A stretch of 64,000 nt of DNA, taken from the NCBI GenBank assembly GCA_035235625.1, contig CP141147.1:11459001-11523000 (forward strand), given 5' to 3'. The notes under the pieces were generated by a model. The model made no database searches. It had not been told where the DNA came from and saw nothing but the letters and a program-made list of their open reading frames with translations. The DNA is from Saururus chinensis. Taxonomy: Eukaryota > Streptophyta > Magnoliopsida > Piperales > Saururaceae. The translations under genes and the position numbers were made by a program. Of this stretch, positions 21,690 through 32,790 are shown in pieces. The first letter of the stretch is position 1; each line of letters begins with the position of its first letter.

Positions 21690-23930
21690 GGTGATGTTGA
21701 TCCCGGTAGGCCTGACCTATCCGGTTCGAGTTTTAAAACAGCCGCAGGCAGGGCTGGCCCAGGTCAGGGCTTAGCCCACTGTGTTGGGAGGAGAGCCCAG
21801 CACGACCCGCTCTTCCTCATTTAAAAAAAACTAATTTTTTAAAAAAATCTTTCAAAAATTTTAATGCAATTTTTGTAACTTACAAAGTATATTCTAGAAT
21901 TCAATCACTATAAAATGAGAATGCATCCCAACTACCTATCTATCATTTGCAATTATAACCTAATATCTCAAATGAAAAAATAAGTAAAAATTATATTATT
22001 GACTAGTTGATCCTCAAAGTCTTCTAAATCTTCTCACATTTCCTCTTCTAACTTGGGAGCTTGTGCCCTTTATGCTACATATAACCAATCTTTGAAGCAT
22101 ATGCATGCCTCCACAAATAAGGAATTAGTCAAACTCGCCTATCGTCCTATACCCTACCTTTTGCACTAAAAGTATATTCTGATGCTACTATGGGCATTGG
22201 AGGGGGGTGGGGTTGGTTTGTTTATCACAAGCTAAGACAAACAACACAAGATAGTTCTTTCCATGTGTTTGCCACCAACTTAAAACATTCAAATTACTAC
22301 TTTATTCTTTGGTAAGAAAAAAACCAAACTGATATGCTAATTTATTAGTATTAGAAATATATTTTTGTTTATTTTTTGAAGTAACATCCAAATCTTAGTT
22401 TTAAGTGAAGTAGGAGGCATAGTAGTAGAAGAAGAAAAAATTGATTAATTTCATCTTGACCCATAGGATAGTTCATATACATTATATAAATAATGCAAAG
22501 TACTTTCTAGAGTCTTATATAGATTATCATTATTATTAACACAGAGACTCATATACCATCTATTAAAATTTGTACACCTTCTAATCTAATCCTAGGATCC
22601 CTTATTGACCCTAAACAATAAATTATAGGAATATGAGACTAATATCCATTCAATTTTATCTACATTTCCTTTACAAGATATGCAAAATTTCTATTACTTC
22701 TATGACTTTCAAATGCATAAATTATTTCACACAAGAAAATACATCAAACAAATAGACAAGGTAAAATGACCTTCAATAAGTCCTAAATTAGTTAACTTTT
22801 CTGTTGCCCAACTTGTAATCAAATTTTCTAATCCTTCATACGATTTCAATATTAAATAAGTGTTATTCAAGCTATGACGAACATCTTATTGAAACTCCAT
22901 ATATTTCTTACCATGTAATCTACACAACTCTTTAAATTCTTGTATTCTAGAAGGTGAAGAAGTGTTATGTAGCAAAATATTTTTAATTAATTGAATATGG
23001 GGTTTAGCTACATTAAGACCATCTTGAACAAATAGATCAATTATGTGACATGCACATCTAATATGAAACATAAGGGATTCTACCATACAATGTAAACACA
23101 ATGAGATTATAAAAGTTCCACAATGGAATTATTATTAGAAGCATTATTTAAAGTAATAAACATGATGTTATCTTTAATTGAAGATTCATTTTAAACATAT
23201 ATTCATGATTTTTCAATAATTGAGGGAGACTGAGGATATTCTCTCATGTTAAAATAAATTATTCTCTTATTTAATCTTCATTCTTCATTTATAAAATGTT
23301 TTGTAACACATGTATATCTGATATCTTGGTTACTAGTCCAAATATCTGAAGTTACAAAAACCATACTTAGAAATGTAAATAGAGTATTCATAAGTTGTAC
23401 CTTGTACTCCTTATATAGTTTGAAAATATTTTTCTTTAGAGTGTTGCACGAGATTTTGTAGAATGTCGGGTTGAGAGCTTACCTCACATAAGTCTTGAAA
23501 AGTTCATCATCAGCAAAGGAGAAGGGTTGCTTAACAAGCACAACATACTTCACGAGGTCTATCCGATTTCTATCTTGATTAAAAGTGAAAGTGCTAAGAG
23601 AAGTGTAGGAGCCACTCAAGGCACCCAGCTGGGATAAGATGTCGGATAAGATGTTTGGTACCCCTACATCCAACACATATGATTGTATTGCAATAATTGC
23701 ATTTGGCTCTTATGATCTTCATTCCAGGTTTGTCAGCATCATTATAAGATCAGGGAATCTCCTAATTTTCTAATGGAGAACATGTTAAAATTTAAGAAGT
23801 TTGCCCCTTTAACCTTATTAGTTGAATAACTCCATGAATAAGTTGAATTTAGTTTGAGACTATCATAGTTAGAGCTCAAAGTAACAAGTGCAAGAAATTG
23901 AAGAACAAGCAAAACGGAGGTCGAGAACAA
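21690..23930 (-). mobile_element. hAT-superfamily DNA transposon remnant (hAT-1)
   Basis: The transposase trace at 21980-23720 is followed, on its 3' side, by a GC-rich subterminal stretch at 21690-21810 with GGGCTGGCCCAGGTCAGGGC and GGGCTTAGCCC, of the kind found near the ends of plant hAT elements. I could not fix terminal inverted repeats or the 8-base duplication, so the limits are approximate. LTR S1 begins at 23932 directly beside it. Confidence 0.65.
21980..23720 (-). pseudogene. hAT transposase, BED finger to dimerisation domain, heavily broken
   Basis: Reading the minus strand with frame changes shows, in order: a BED-type zinc finger (CNYC then GTKHLIRHL) at about 23715-23620; RIDLVKYVVLVKQPFSFADD at 23580-23510, the conserved hAT segment before the catalytic core; TSDIWTSNQDIRYTC near 23340; FHIRCACHIIDLFVQDGLN at 23060-22990, in the largest open piece (23101-22886); a TYLILKSYEG segment just after it; and a C-terminal dimerisation piece (ASEYTFSAKGR, then SLTNSLFVEACICFKDWL) at about 22205-22065. 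These are hallmarks of hAT transposases, which cut and paste their own element. Many stops and shifts mean this copy is inactive. The first acidic residue of the active site cannot be judged. Confidence 0.8.
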
Positions 23931-23931
23931 A

Positions 23932-25799
23932 TGTTATGACCTTGTGAAGTGTGCCACATGGGTGGGACCCACTTTAAAGTACGAGATAACCTACCCATGT
24001 GGGTCTAGTTTTGAAGGGCTCATCGATAAGAGTCCATCGGTACCAAGAACGAGCAATTTTGACTTGGGGATAAGAAATCGCATTTTGAAGTTGGAATTAT
24101 ATTTAATTAAAATAATAATAATATATAGAAGAAAAACAAAATAGCTGATGTCAGCAACTCTGAGCCGAAGCTAAAGCCCCCCCGAGTAGTGCCAAATAGG
24201 CATCACCTGCGCGAGAATCTGCACGACACGAGGTGCATCACGTGCGCGTCAGCCCGTGCTAACCTATTTTTGGCCCAATGAAAGTATGGCATGTGGTGCG
24301 AGCTTCTGCGTGCGTATTTTGCCTTCCTCCGTAAACTCGCACGCCATTCTCTTATAAATACTCATTTTCATTCAAACTTCCGAAAGAGTTTATGGAATTG
24401 TTCTAAGTCTATTTTCTTTCGTTCAAAAGGCATTCTTAGCTAATTCAAGTGTGTTCTAGGCAATGGAAGCATCCATTCCTCAAGTTAGCGACCCTATAAG
24501 AGGGAAACACCCTGAGCAAAGAGGAGACCCTGCCTGTCGCCCTCAAGCCCTAAAGAGTGAGAAGTGGCCTAGAGTAAGAGAAGGCTTTGTCCTCCATTGT
24601 CGGGCCATAGCGAGGGAAATGAGCCCGAGTAGGGAAGACTCCATCCTCCACGAAAGGGCCACATAGTGTGAGGTATATCCCCAGGTCAAAGGGAGGTTTT
24701 GCTCATATCCTACGGGTACGGAAGAGAAAAGTGTCCCGGGTCAATGGGAGGTTCTATCTGTAGCCTACAGGCATGGAAAGAGAAAGGTGTCCTGAGTTAA
24801 GGGGAGGTTTTGTCCATAGCCTACGGATACAGAATGAGAATAGTGTACAGGATCAAGGGGAGGTTATGTTCGCCGCCTTCAGGCGTTATGAGAAAGATGT
24901 TCCGAAGTTAGAGGAGGTTCTGCCTGCCATCTCCGGACCAAAAAGGGAGGATACCCTAAGGAAAAATGAACAACTCCAAAGGCCACGACTTGTGAAACAA
25001 AAAGGGGAGGACTTTTCAACTCAATTCGATATGCATGCATATCTTAATTAATAATATATATTAATTAAGATATATGATTTGCTATGATCTGGTAAATTTT
25101 GATACATTCTGATCCGAGTTTATATGATATGCTTTGATCTGATTTGATCTGGAATACTCTATTTAATCTTATATGCTCCGATCTGATCTAATATGATCTG
25201 TTATGGTCAGATGAAATCTATTATTGTTTGATGTGATCTAATATGATTCGATCTACTTTGTTTTGTGTTTTGCTACCGCTTTGTGATAGAGAGACACGTG
25301 TGATTTTAATAATATTATGCTCACTTCCCCGATAGAGTGAGATGTATTTTTCACTGATTTATAAGCTTTTCTTCGACTCTGATGTTTTATGAGATATTTG
25401 TCTGATTCTGAATGATTTATTCAGATATAAGAATATACATATTTTAACATATATGATTTTTTGATGCGTGATGCATGTAATAGCCAATAGGCAGAACTAC
25501 TTTCAGATCCGATCGTATTGAAATAACGTCAGAGATGGTATCCAATACGTATGTAGGCAACCAACGGTACGATAACGTTGGGCCGATCCAAATCAATTAT
25601 AAAATTAGGTTTGTTATGATCTATGTGCAATGGAACGCTATAGCTTTGTAGTGCGTATAAGAACGTTATGACTTTCGCACTTAGAGTCCATTGCTCCTGG
25701 TCGTCTCTTTTAAATTTTTTCTATTTATTTATATACATTTCGATTATGTTTTTCGTATAACCCCCGGTCTGGGTCTAGTTTCCAAGTCAGGGTGTTACA
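23932..25799 (+). repeat. LTR S, copy 1 (solo-type LTR)
   Basis: Starts TGTTATGACC and ends AGGGTGTTACA, giving TG...CA ends with inverted outer bases (TGTTA/TAACA) and 1,868 bases. It has a TATA box at 24353-24360, a run of purine-rich repeats at 24480-24980, and the block GCAGAACTAC...GATCCGATC...GTAGGCAACCAACG at 25491-25575. The 3' two-thirds matches 34800-36177 (copy 2) in the same direction. No internal region follows, so it may be a solo LTR. Flanking five bases (ACAAA / ACACT) do not form a clean duplication. Confidence 0.75.
24353..24360 (+). promoter_or_regulatory. TATA box of LTR S1
   Basis: TATAAATA about 420 bases into the LTR, at the place equivalent to TATAAATG at 34749 in copy 2. 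Upstream DNA is GC-rich with CACGTGCGCGTC-like motifs. Confidence 0.55.
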
Positions 25800-27278
25800 A
25801 CACTAGTCTCTCTTAAGGTGAGTTAATTTGATTTTTTCTCCTTACACTATTGAGTTTTAATGGGGAATTGAAGATCCTTCATGATTAATCATAATTCCGA
25901 TGTCTTCTTATATCAAAACCCCCAACTTCCTCTTATTTAATGCAACTTGTAAAACCCTAGATTCTTTTTTTATATGTATAAAACCTTGTGCTTTATGTTA
26001 GAAGTCATTATACTCAAGGAAGTACTTAAAATTATATAGTTATCATAGTTTTAAGCCTCTAGTTGGTAGAGATCATGTTTTATGCTTAGATCTAATGAAA
26101 AATCTTAATTTTTGGAATAAGGATCTTTTAATTTAGGGGAAATTTAAGGAGTTTCTTTTCCCTAGAGGTAAAAGGTTTTTGTTTGATGAGGTTTTACTTG
26201 CATTATACCCATGTTGTGGGTGAAATCATGTTCTTGAAAAATAAATGTCTTTAATTGTTTTTAGTCTCTAATTTGGATTTATGACTTATGTTTCGGATAT
26301 TTTTACTTTGATATTTTCTCTCACATTTTTTATTATATTACATTATCATGTCTAGATTGTATTCCTAATTTTCATATTTTTATAGAATAATATTTATTTA
26401 TTATACTTTTTGGAATACGCACTATACAGTAAAATAGTTCTCAATTTTCATGTTTAGGACGTGTTTAGGGATGAAAACATATAATTTTTGGGTCCTACTT
26501 TTTTTGATGGGTTGATATACATGTAATGAGCATTCTGTAAAAATATCAAGTCATTTGGAGCACAATAAGATAATGGAATAGTCATAAATTTGTAGGTTGA
26601 TAGTTTTGGCAGAACTACATAGTATAATTGATTAAATAACAAAAATCATTTTTTGTACTTATTTTTGTATGATATTTATTTATATTATAACTAAGTCTAT
26701 GATGTAGGTTTCTGCAAATTGCCACGTTGATTGGAGTTTATTTGCTTTTCTCCTAAAATGTATGATTTACATGCTCTAATTATGCTAAAATATCTACTTA
26801 AGTTGGTATGAGAATAAATGAGATATTGTCTTGTTGATTGTGCTACTTTGGCACTTTCAGTATGTTTAACTTTATTTAGGATACAAATACATATATCTAA
26901 GGTTAATTTAGAAAATTTATGTTTCAGCATATCTTAATACATATGATCTCGTCTACTAGATTATGCCTTACATGAGAGAGTATGATTACTTAGGGTTGCA
27001 TACGTAACTAAACTTATATTTCATCAATCATAAAAATAATTCATAAACTATGGATTAATCATGGTTAGTTGAGGTATCTATGGTTGCCGGATTATTCGCA
27101 TCAAAGGTTTTTTTGAATTTATTTTACCTTTAAAAGGGCAGGGTTTTATGTCCAATAGATGGGATTTTACATTCAGAAGGACATGTTTATTTCTCCCTCG
27201 GGCTAAGAAGATTGAGACTATTTATTTATTGAGATTTTTGAAGTTTATTCCAAGTTGGTCATGGCCATTGTTCACTGG
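25800..27278 (+). repeat. LTR-like repeat R, copy 2, left part
   Basis: Matches 12215-13545 along its whole length (for example CTTAAGGTGAG at the start, GTTTTACTTGCATTA, TCAAGTCATTTGGAGCA, TTGTAGGTTGATAGTTTTGG, GTTGGTCATGGCCATTG near the end). It begins directly after LTR S1 and stops at 27278 where LTR X begins; the right part reappears at 36178. Non-coding. Confidence 0.7.
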
Positions 27279-29005
27279 TGTGACCCATGATTTCTCGAAT
27301 TATTGGTTATCATATATGTAAGGATTCTCATTTTGAACCGGTCTTCTTTTTATTTTAATTATCGGTTATCGTGTAGTTAACGCGTTTTTTTATTTATTCG
27401 GTGGTTTAAAAAATAAATGGTGTTTCTTATAGTTTTAATCAAAAAGAACTTTACAAGTATTGATTTTAAGTGTTTTTGGTTCAAACCTGAAGTTTTGGGA
27501 TTTTTTGAATTTTTCACTAATTTTCCAAAAATTAGGGTTTGGCGGGACCCCCTGTGGGCCGCACTAGCAAAATTGAGGTTTTTGGACCAAATCAACCCAG
27601 GCATCAACACAAGCTTATGTAAAAAATTTCAAAATTTTCCCAAGTTTAATTAGTGCTCAAATGATCCAAATACCCATTTTTAGCCCAATTTTCTATTCAT
27701 ACCTCACTAGTTAATTATGTTCACCCCAAGCCCTACTATAAATAGAAAGGGCTGAGTCATTTCCATTTTGAGAATAGGCTGGGAGGAGGTGATTAAGGCC
27801 TAGTTCCCCAATTAGGCCCGAATTAGAAGGAGATTAAGGCATGTTCTCTTTGATTAAGCCTAAACCCTAGGTTTTCTTCTAATCCATCATTTCCCCTTTG
27901 ATTTGATTCAATTTTAAGCATCAAAATCACTGATTTACTCCCTTACCTCAAACCCTACTTCTCAAAATTCGTTTTTTATGCTTAACAAACCCTATATCTA
28001 AGATTTATTTAAGGTTTTCAATGTTCAACCGATTTTTAATGGAGTTTAACTTAAACTCTATGTTTTTGGAAGGTTTCCAAGAAGGGTGAAGGTCAAATCC
28101 GAACCTAATCAAGTGACAAGGTAATGGGTCTTCGAAAATCTCGGTTTTCTTATGGTAAAATCTCAATTTTTATGGTTTATTTGGAATGGGTTTACTTGAT
28201 TTAGTGCTCTAATTGTGGGATTAGTATATGTTAATTTCTTATTCCAATTTCTTAAGGTTTTGTCTTAAAGATGGTGTGGATTAGCATTCTGGAAAGTTTG
28301 ATGGAGTTTTAATGGCGTTTGGGTTGATAGATGAAGGTTTTAAGTTATTTTAATGGAGTCTCAGTTTTGAAATTCGAAATGAAGCAGAAGGTCAAAACTG
28401 TTTTGTTGATGTTCGAACAGCCTATCAGGGCGTTCGAACAGAAACACTACAGTTTTGGCATATTTTCTGTTTAGCCGATTGAACGGCCCTATAGGGCGTT
28501 CGAACGGCTACACTGTAGAATTTGACCATTTTTATGCATGTTGCTTATTTCGATATCTCTACTCTGAAATATCATTTTTATGTTTATGTAGAGTGTTTTG
28601 AGCTAGAATAAGCTACTGGAAGAGCTTATTATTGATATTTAGAATTTGTGGTGTATATTTAAAGTTTATGTGAAATGGCTTGTAGTTGGGTATATATATG
28701 TTAGAATTGCTATCTTGAAGATATGAGTGGTTGATTCCCTATGGTTTAAGCATGTTTTCAGTAGAATTACAACATGCTAATGGACTGATATGTCATTATA
28801 GGATGTGGTTAAATGATGGGTGAATGTTAGTATTATGCCTAGACTCAAGTATGAAGTGAATGTGCTTACACATGTTTAGCATGTGGTTATGTTTTGACTT
28901 ATTTGATGGTTTTTAGTGGTTCTTTACCCATGATTTCCGTTGGAATCCATGATTAGATGTTAATGTGCATGTGTAGTGTGATGACGAGTTAAGTACAAAG
29001 CATGT

Positions 29006-29053
<48 letters not shown>

Positions 29054-30569
29054 AGGTGTTTCTACCATGTACACACACATGTGGGGTTAATGATTATGAT
29101 GATATATTGTATTATGATTATAAATGATGCATGAGGGGTTGATGGGAACACTTATCATGAATTAGGATTCATGTATGCCTTGCCCACGTATGTACCATAT
29201 TGCATGCATCACGAAAACATATTTCTGATTGGGACTTTATCGAGATTAGCCGAGTTTGATCGATTGGATGCAATGTTGTGAAATTACGTGCCGGATTAAT
29301 CGGTCGTTGGCTTAATCGAATCTTGATTGGTCCGAAGGGACATGTTTTTTATTTGAGTTCTTGTGTGGAACATGTGCACTCCCAGGTTGAGTTTAGTTAA
29401 ATGGAATTATGTGGGGACGAATTGTGTACTTGTCTTGCGGATTGAGATTATTATGATTGTCTTCTAGACCATGAGAATCCAGAGTGGTACACTTGTGCAC
29501 CGGCTACCACGTGTTCCAAGGTTTCCTGTGTGGGAACTCGGGCTCTCCTCCACCACAGGAGATGTCCCTGGGCGAACACCCCTGTTCTAGGTTCTCTGTG
29601 TGAGAATCGGACATCCTTGGTCAGGATCATGCAGGGCAAGCAGCTTTAGGGGCTGACAACCCCAACCCTCTTACATTCTTGTGTAGAATTTGGACCATGA
29701 CATGCCTTCGTGGCCTTGTCTATGTCCCGCCTATGTGGTACTATTCGTATTTACTCCTTAATGGAGGCATTCACTATTAATGTTGATGCATGTATATGAT
29801 AGATGCAATGCATGTTTGTGTGACATGAGGTTTGACACGTTTGTCGTGTAGAATGAATGGGATGTGTTATGAATGCCTGATTAGAAAATTGTGATGGAGA
29901 CACTATACGTAGGGTTATGTGATCTAAAAGTGTGGTTTAGACACTAATATGCAGGTTTAGGTGGTGTGTATGTATGATCAGAAAATGATATATCTTGTCA
30001 ATCATTGATCTGAATTGTTATGTTACTATACCGTCATGTTTCTGATGATTATAGTTATGTTAAAACCATTATTGAGTTTGTTATACTCACCCCTCTTTCT
30101 TGTGCTTTTGTTTTGGGGCTGTGTGGCGTGACATGCAGATGGACAGGACCCTCTGTTTGAGGAAAAGTCGGGGAGGACTTGGGAGTGGACATGGAGATCT
30201 CTAGATGTTGCATGTTTCTTTGATTTTTGTTATGTTGTTAGAACCCATGTGGAGTAATTCTCGTTCTGGATTTGTGCTACATTATACCTTTAGACTGTTT
30301 GAGACATAGTTTTGGAGCCTAGTGCGGGCTATGGATTAATTAGTATGTGGGTTGGAGATTTGTGGTTTAATTTAGAGTTAAAGTAACTCTTTTGGTGCTA
30401 CTTATTTACTCTTGCTCAAAGTATTATGTTTACTCCATAAATTTTTAGATTGCCTGTGATTAGGGCATAAGTCTTCTGCTAATCGTTTTCAATCTCCTTG
30501 TCGCTCCCGTGCGCTTGATCGGCCCCTGGACCAAGTTCGGCTCGGGTCGGGCAGTGCCGGGGCTTGACA
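27279..30569 (+). repeat. Long LTR X (3.3 kb), gypsy type
   Basis: Starts TGTGACCC within repeat R and ends CCGGGGCTTGACA, giving TG...CA ends. TATAAATA lies at 27737-27744. About 480 bases before the right end comes TTGTTATACTCACCCCTC followed by a pyrimidine-rich tract and a GCAG, a signature I associate with long LTRs of the Tekay/Del type. It contains two dyad units with GTTCGAACAG and GTTCGAACGG (28410-28520) and an AT microsatellite. The left flank is repeat R, the right flank is element G; no clean target duplication is seen, so a deletion or second event is likely at the right side. Confidence 0.6.
29007..29049. repeat. (AT)n microsatellite
   Basis: An uninterrupted run of about 21 AT dinucleotides inside LTR X. 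Likely polymorphic. Confidence 0.95.
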
Positions 30570-31762
30570 GGCAAGGGCTGCAGCAATCAGGCGGGAGAAG
30601 TCGTGGCGTCCTTGGCCCTTTGACAAATATCACAAGCAGCCACATACTCTTGGACAGCCCTGTGAATACCCAACCATAAGAAACTCTGGCTAACCCGCTT
30701 ATAGGTGCGGAAAGCCCCTTCATGACCAGCCACGGGAGAGTCATGAAAATGGGAAAGAATGCGGCAACGAAGGTCAGTGACATCAGGAACCCACAAGTGG
30801 TCCTTCCAAAAGAGAAGGCCATCCCTCCAAACAAAGAAGGGTCGGGCAGCAGGGTCGGTCTGGAGGGCGGAAATCACAGCCTGCGATGACGAATCGGTAA
30901 GGTATGCCATCTTCAACTCCTCAATGAATGGACATGATAGAACAAAGAAAGCCAAGCAAGAGATCGAAGAAAGACTACGAGAGAAAGCGTCGGCCACAGT
31001 GTTCTCAAACCCTTTCTTGTATACGCCCTCATAATCATAGCCCAGTAACTTGCTGACCCATCGCTGTTGTGACGGTGTGGACACTCGCTGCTCCAAAAAA
31101 TACTTCAAAGGCCGGTGGTCTGTGCGAATCAGGAACCGGCGGCCAAGTAAGTAAGGATGCCACTTGTCGATCACGAGGACGATGGCTAACATTTCTTTCT
31201 CATACACGGATAGGGACAAGGAATGGCGTTCCTCCTGTAGAAGAACTACCCTAAGCCCTATCTCTGAAGCATCCATCTCCACCACGAAAGGTCAGCTGAA
31301 ATCAAGCAAGATCAAGACTGGGGCCATGGCCATGGCATGCTGCAGCCCCTCAAAGGCCTCTTGGGCAGTCACATTCCAAGCAAAAGCCCCCTTCTTGAGT
31401 AGTTTCATAAGAGGCCGCGCCAACTCTCCATACCGACTAATGAACTGCCGATAGTAACCAGTGAGGCCCAGAAAACCCCAAAGTGCCCGGACGCATGTGG
31501 GTGACGGCCAAGACAACATGGCAGCCACCTTCGCCTGGTCTATAGCAACTCCATCTCGCGAAATAATATGGCCCAAGTAATCCACTTGCGAGCTGCCAAA
31601 GGAGCACTTCGAATAATTAAGGAATAAGGAATTAGCACACAAAATAGAGAAGACCAACCTGAGATGTGATAAGTGCTCTACCCATGACTTGCTATACACC
31701 AGAATATCGTCAAAGAAAACCAAGATGTAAAGGCGGAGGAATGGCCAGAATAGATCATTCAT
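30570..31762 (-). pseudogene. Element G RT (palm/thumb), RNase H and integrase zinc-finger remnant
   Basis: 31762-31292 begins just before the catalytic site LVFFDDILVYSKS (F-x-D-D) and carries the thumb piece LSWPSPTCVRALWGFLGLTG. A TGA at 31292-31294 separates it from the next open piece, 31285-30587, in the same frame. That one holds RNase H (EMDASEIGLRVVLLQ, KEMLAIVLVIDKWHPYLLGR, RTDHRPLKYFLEQ, FENTVADAFSRS) and the integrase HHCC domain (HFHDSPVAGHEGAFRT ... CDICQRAK). After TTSPA comes a TGA in place of glycine, then LLQPLPV and the break at 30570. Few changes separate these pieces from an open frame, so the copy looks moderately young, but it is truncated and dead. Confidence 0.88.
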
Positions 31763-32790
31763 GAGGCACTAGAAGGTGGAGGGGGCATTGGTCAGCCCAA
31801 ATGGCATGACGAGGAACTCAAAATGTCCGTCATGAGTCTGGAAGGCGGTGTTGTGCACATCGGCCGACTGCACTCGAATCTAATAGTACCCCAAACAAAG
31901 GTCGAGCTTACTGAACATCGTGGCACCAGCCAGCTCATCCAACAACTCCTCAATCAATGGTATGGGATATTTGTCTTTGACAGTGATAGCGTTCAGGGCA
32001 CAGTAGTCGACACAAAACCTCCATGAACCGTCCTTCTTCCAAACTAGCAGCACCGGAGATGAGTAGGAACTTGTGCTAGGGCAGATGATCCCGGACTGGA
32101 GCATGTCAGCCACGAGATGCTCAATCTCTGATTTCTGGATGTGAGGGTAATGGTAAGGGAGGACATTGGCCGGGGCCGCTCCAGGGACGATGGGGATCTA
32201 ATGGTCGTGAGGTCAGACAGGCAGAAGACCCTGCGGCTCAGCAAAGAAGTCCTGGTGGGCAGCCAATAACTCTTGCAGGTCCGAGGGCATATCGTCCTGA
32301 GTGACCTCAATGGTGGCAGCTCCTGCAAAAGGAGCCCTTGGGGAGTGAATCGGAAGAAGGAACTGGAAGGCTAGGGGTAGAGGAGGTTGCCCAGCCTGGA
32401 GCCTTCAAGCCGAACCTGCTGCCCCTGAAGCTCGAAGTCCATCACCATGTCACGGAAGTTCCAGATCACATCTCCAAGCTCCTGGAGCCACTGCACGCCT
32501 AACACAATGTCCGCCCCCTTTATAGGAAGCAAGAAGAGGTTGGTAACAAATGTGTGGCCCTGGACCGAGAGAGTAACCTAAGCACACACCCCGGTGCTCT
32601 TGAGGTGTTTCCCATCACCAATCAGCACGTCAAATGGCTTCGAATTGGAGACAAAACAGCCAAGCCGATGGGCAACCCTGTCGTTAATGAAATTATGAGT
32701 AGACCCGTTGTCGATCAGAATAGCCACTTATTGCTGCTTGAGATAGCCCTGGACTCGCAATGTGTGTTGAGTAAATGCCCCTGAGAAGGC
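31763..32790 (-). pseudogene. Element G protease and RT fingers remnant
   Basis: The protease motif AILIDNGSTHNFINDRVAHR sits at about 32730-32670 (D-N-G in the active-site position, often D-S/T-G), with IVLGVQWLQELGD near 32500. RT fingers and palm follow at 32113-31880: GIICPSTSSYSSPVLLVWKK, FCVDYCALNAITVKDKYPIP, and FSKLDLCLGYY. Two TAG stops (near 31879 and 31770), both at glutamine positions, interrupt the link to the FFDD piece; a TAA lies just before the protease site. The enzyme would process the polyprotein and copy RNA. Confidence 0.82.

Noticed and set aside
30759..31454. Plus-strand frames opposite element G pol
   Set aside because: Antisense shadows of the clearly recognisable minus-strand RT, RNase H and integrase.
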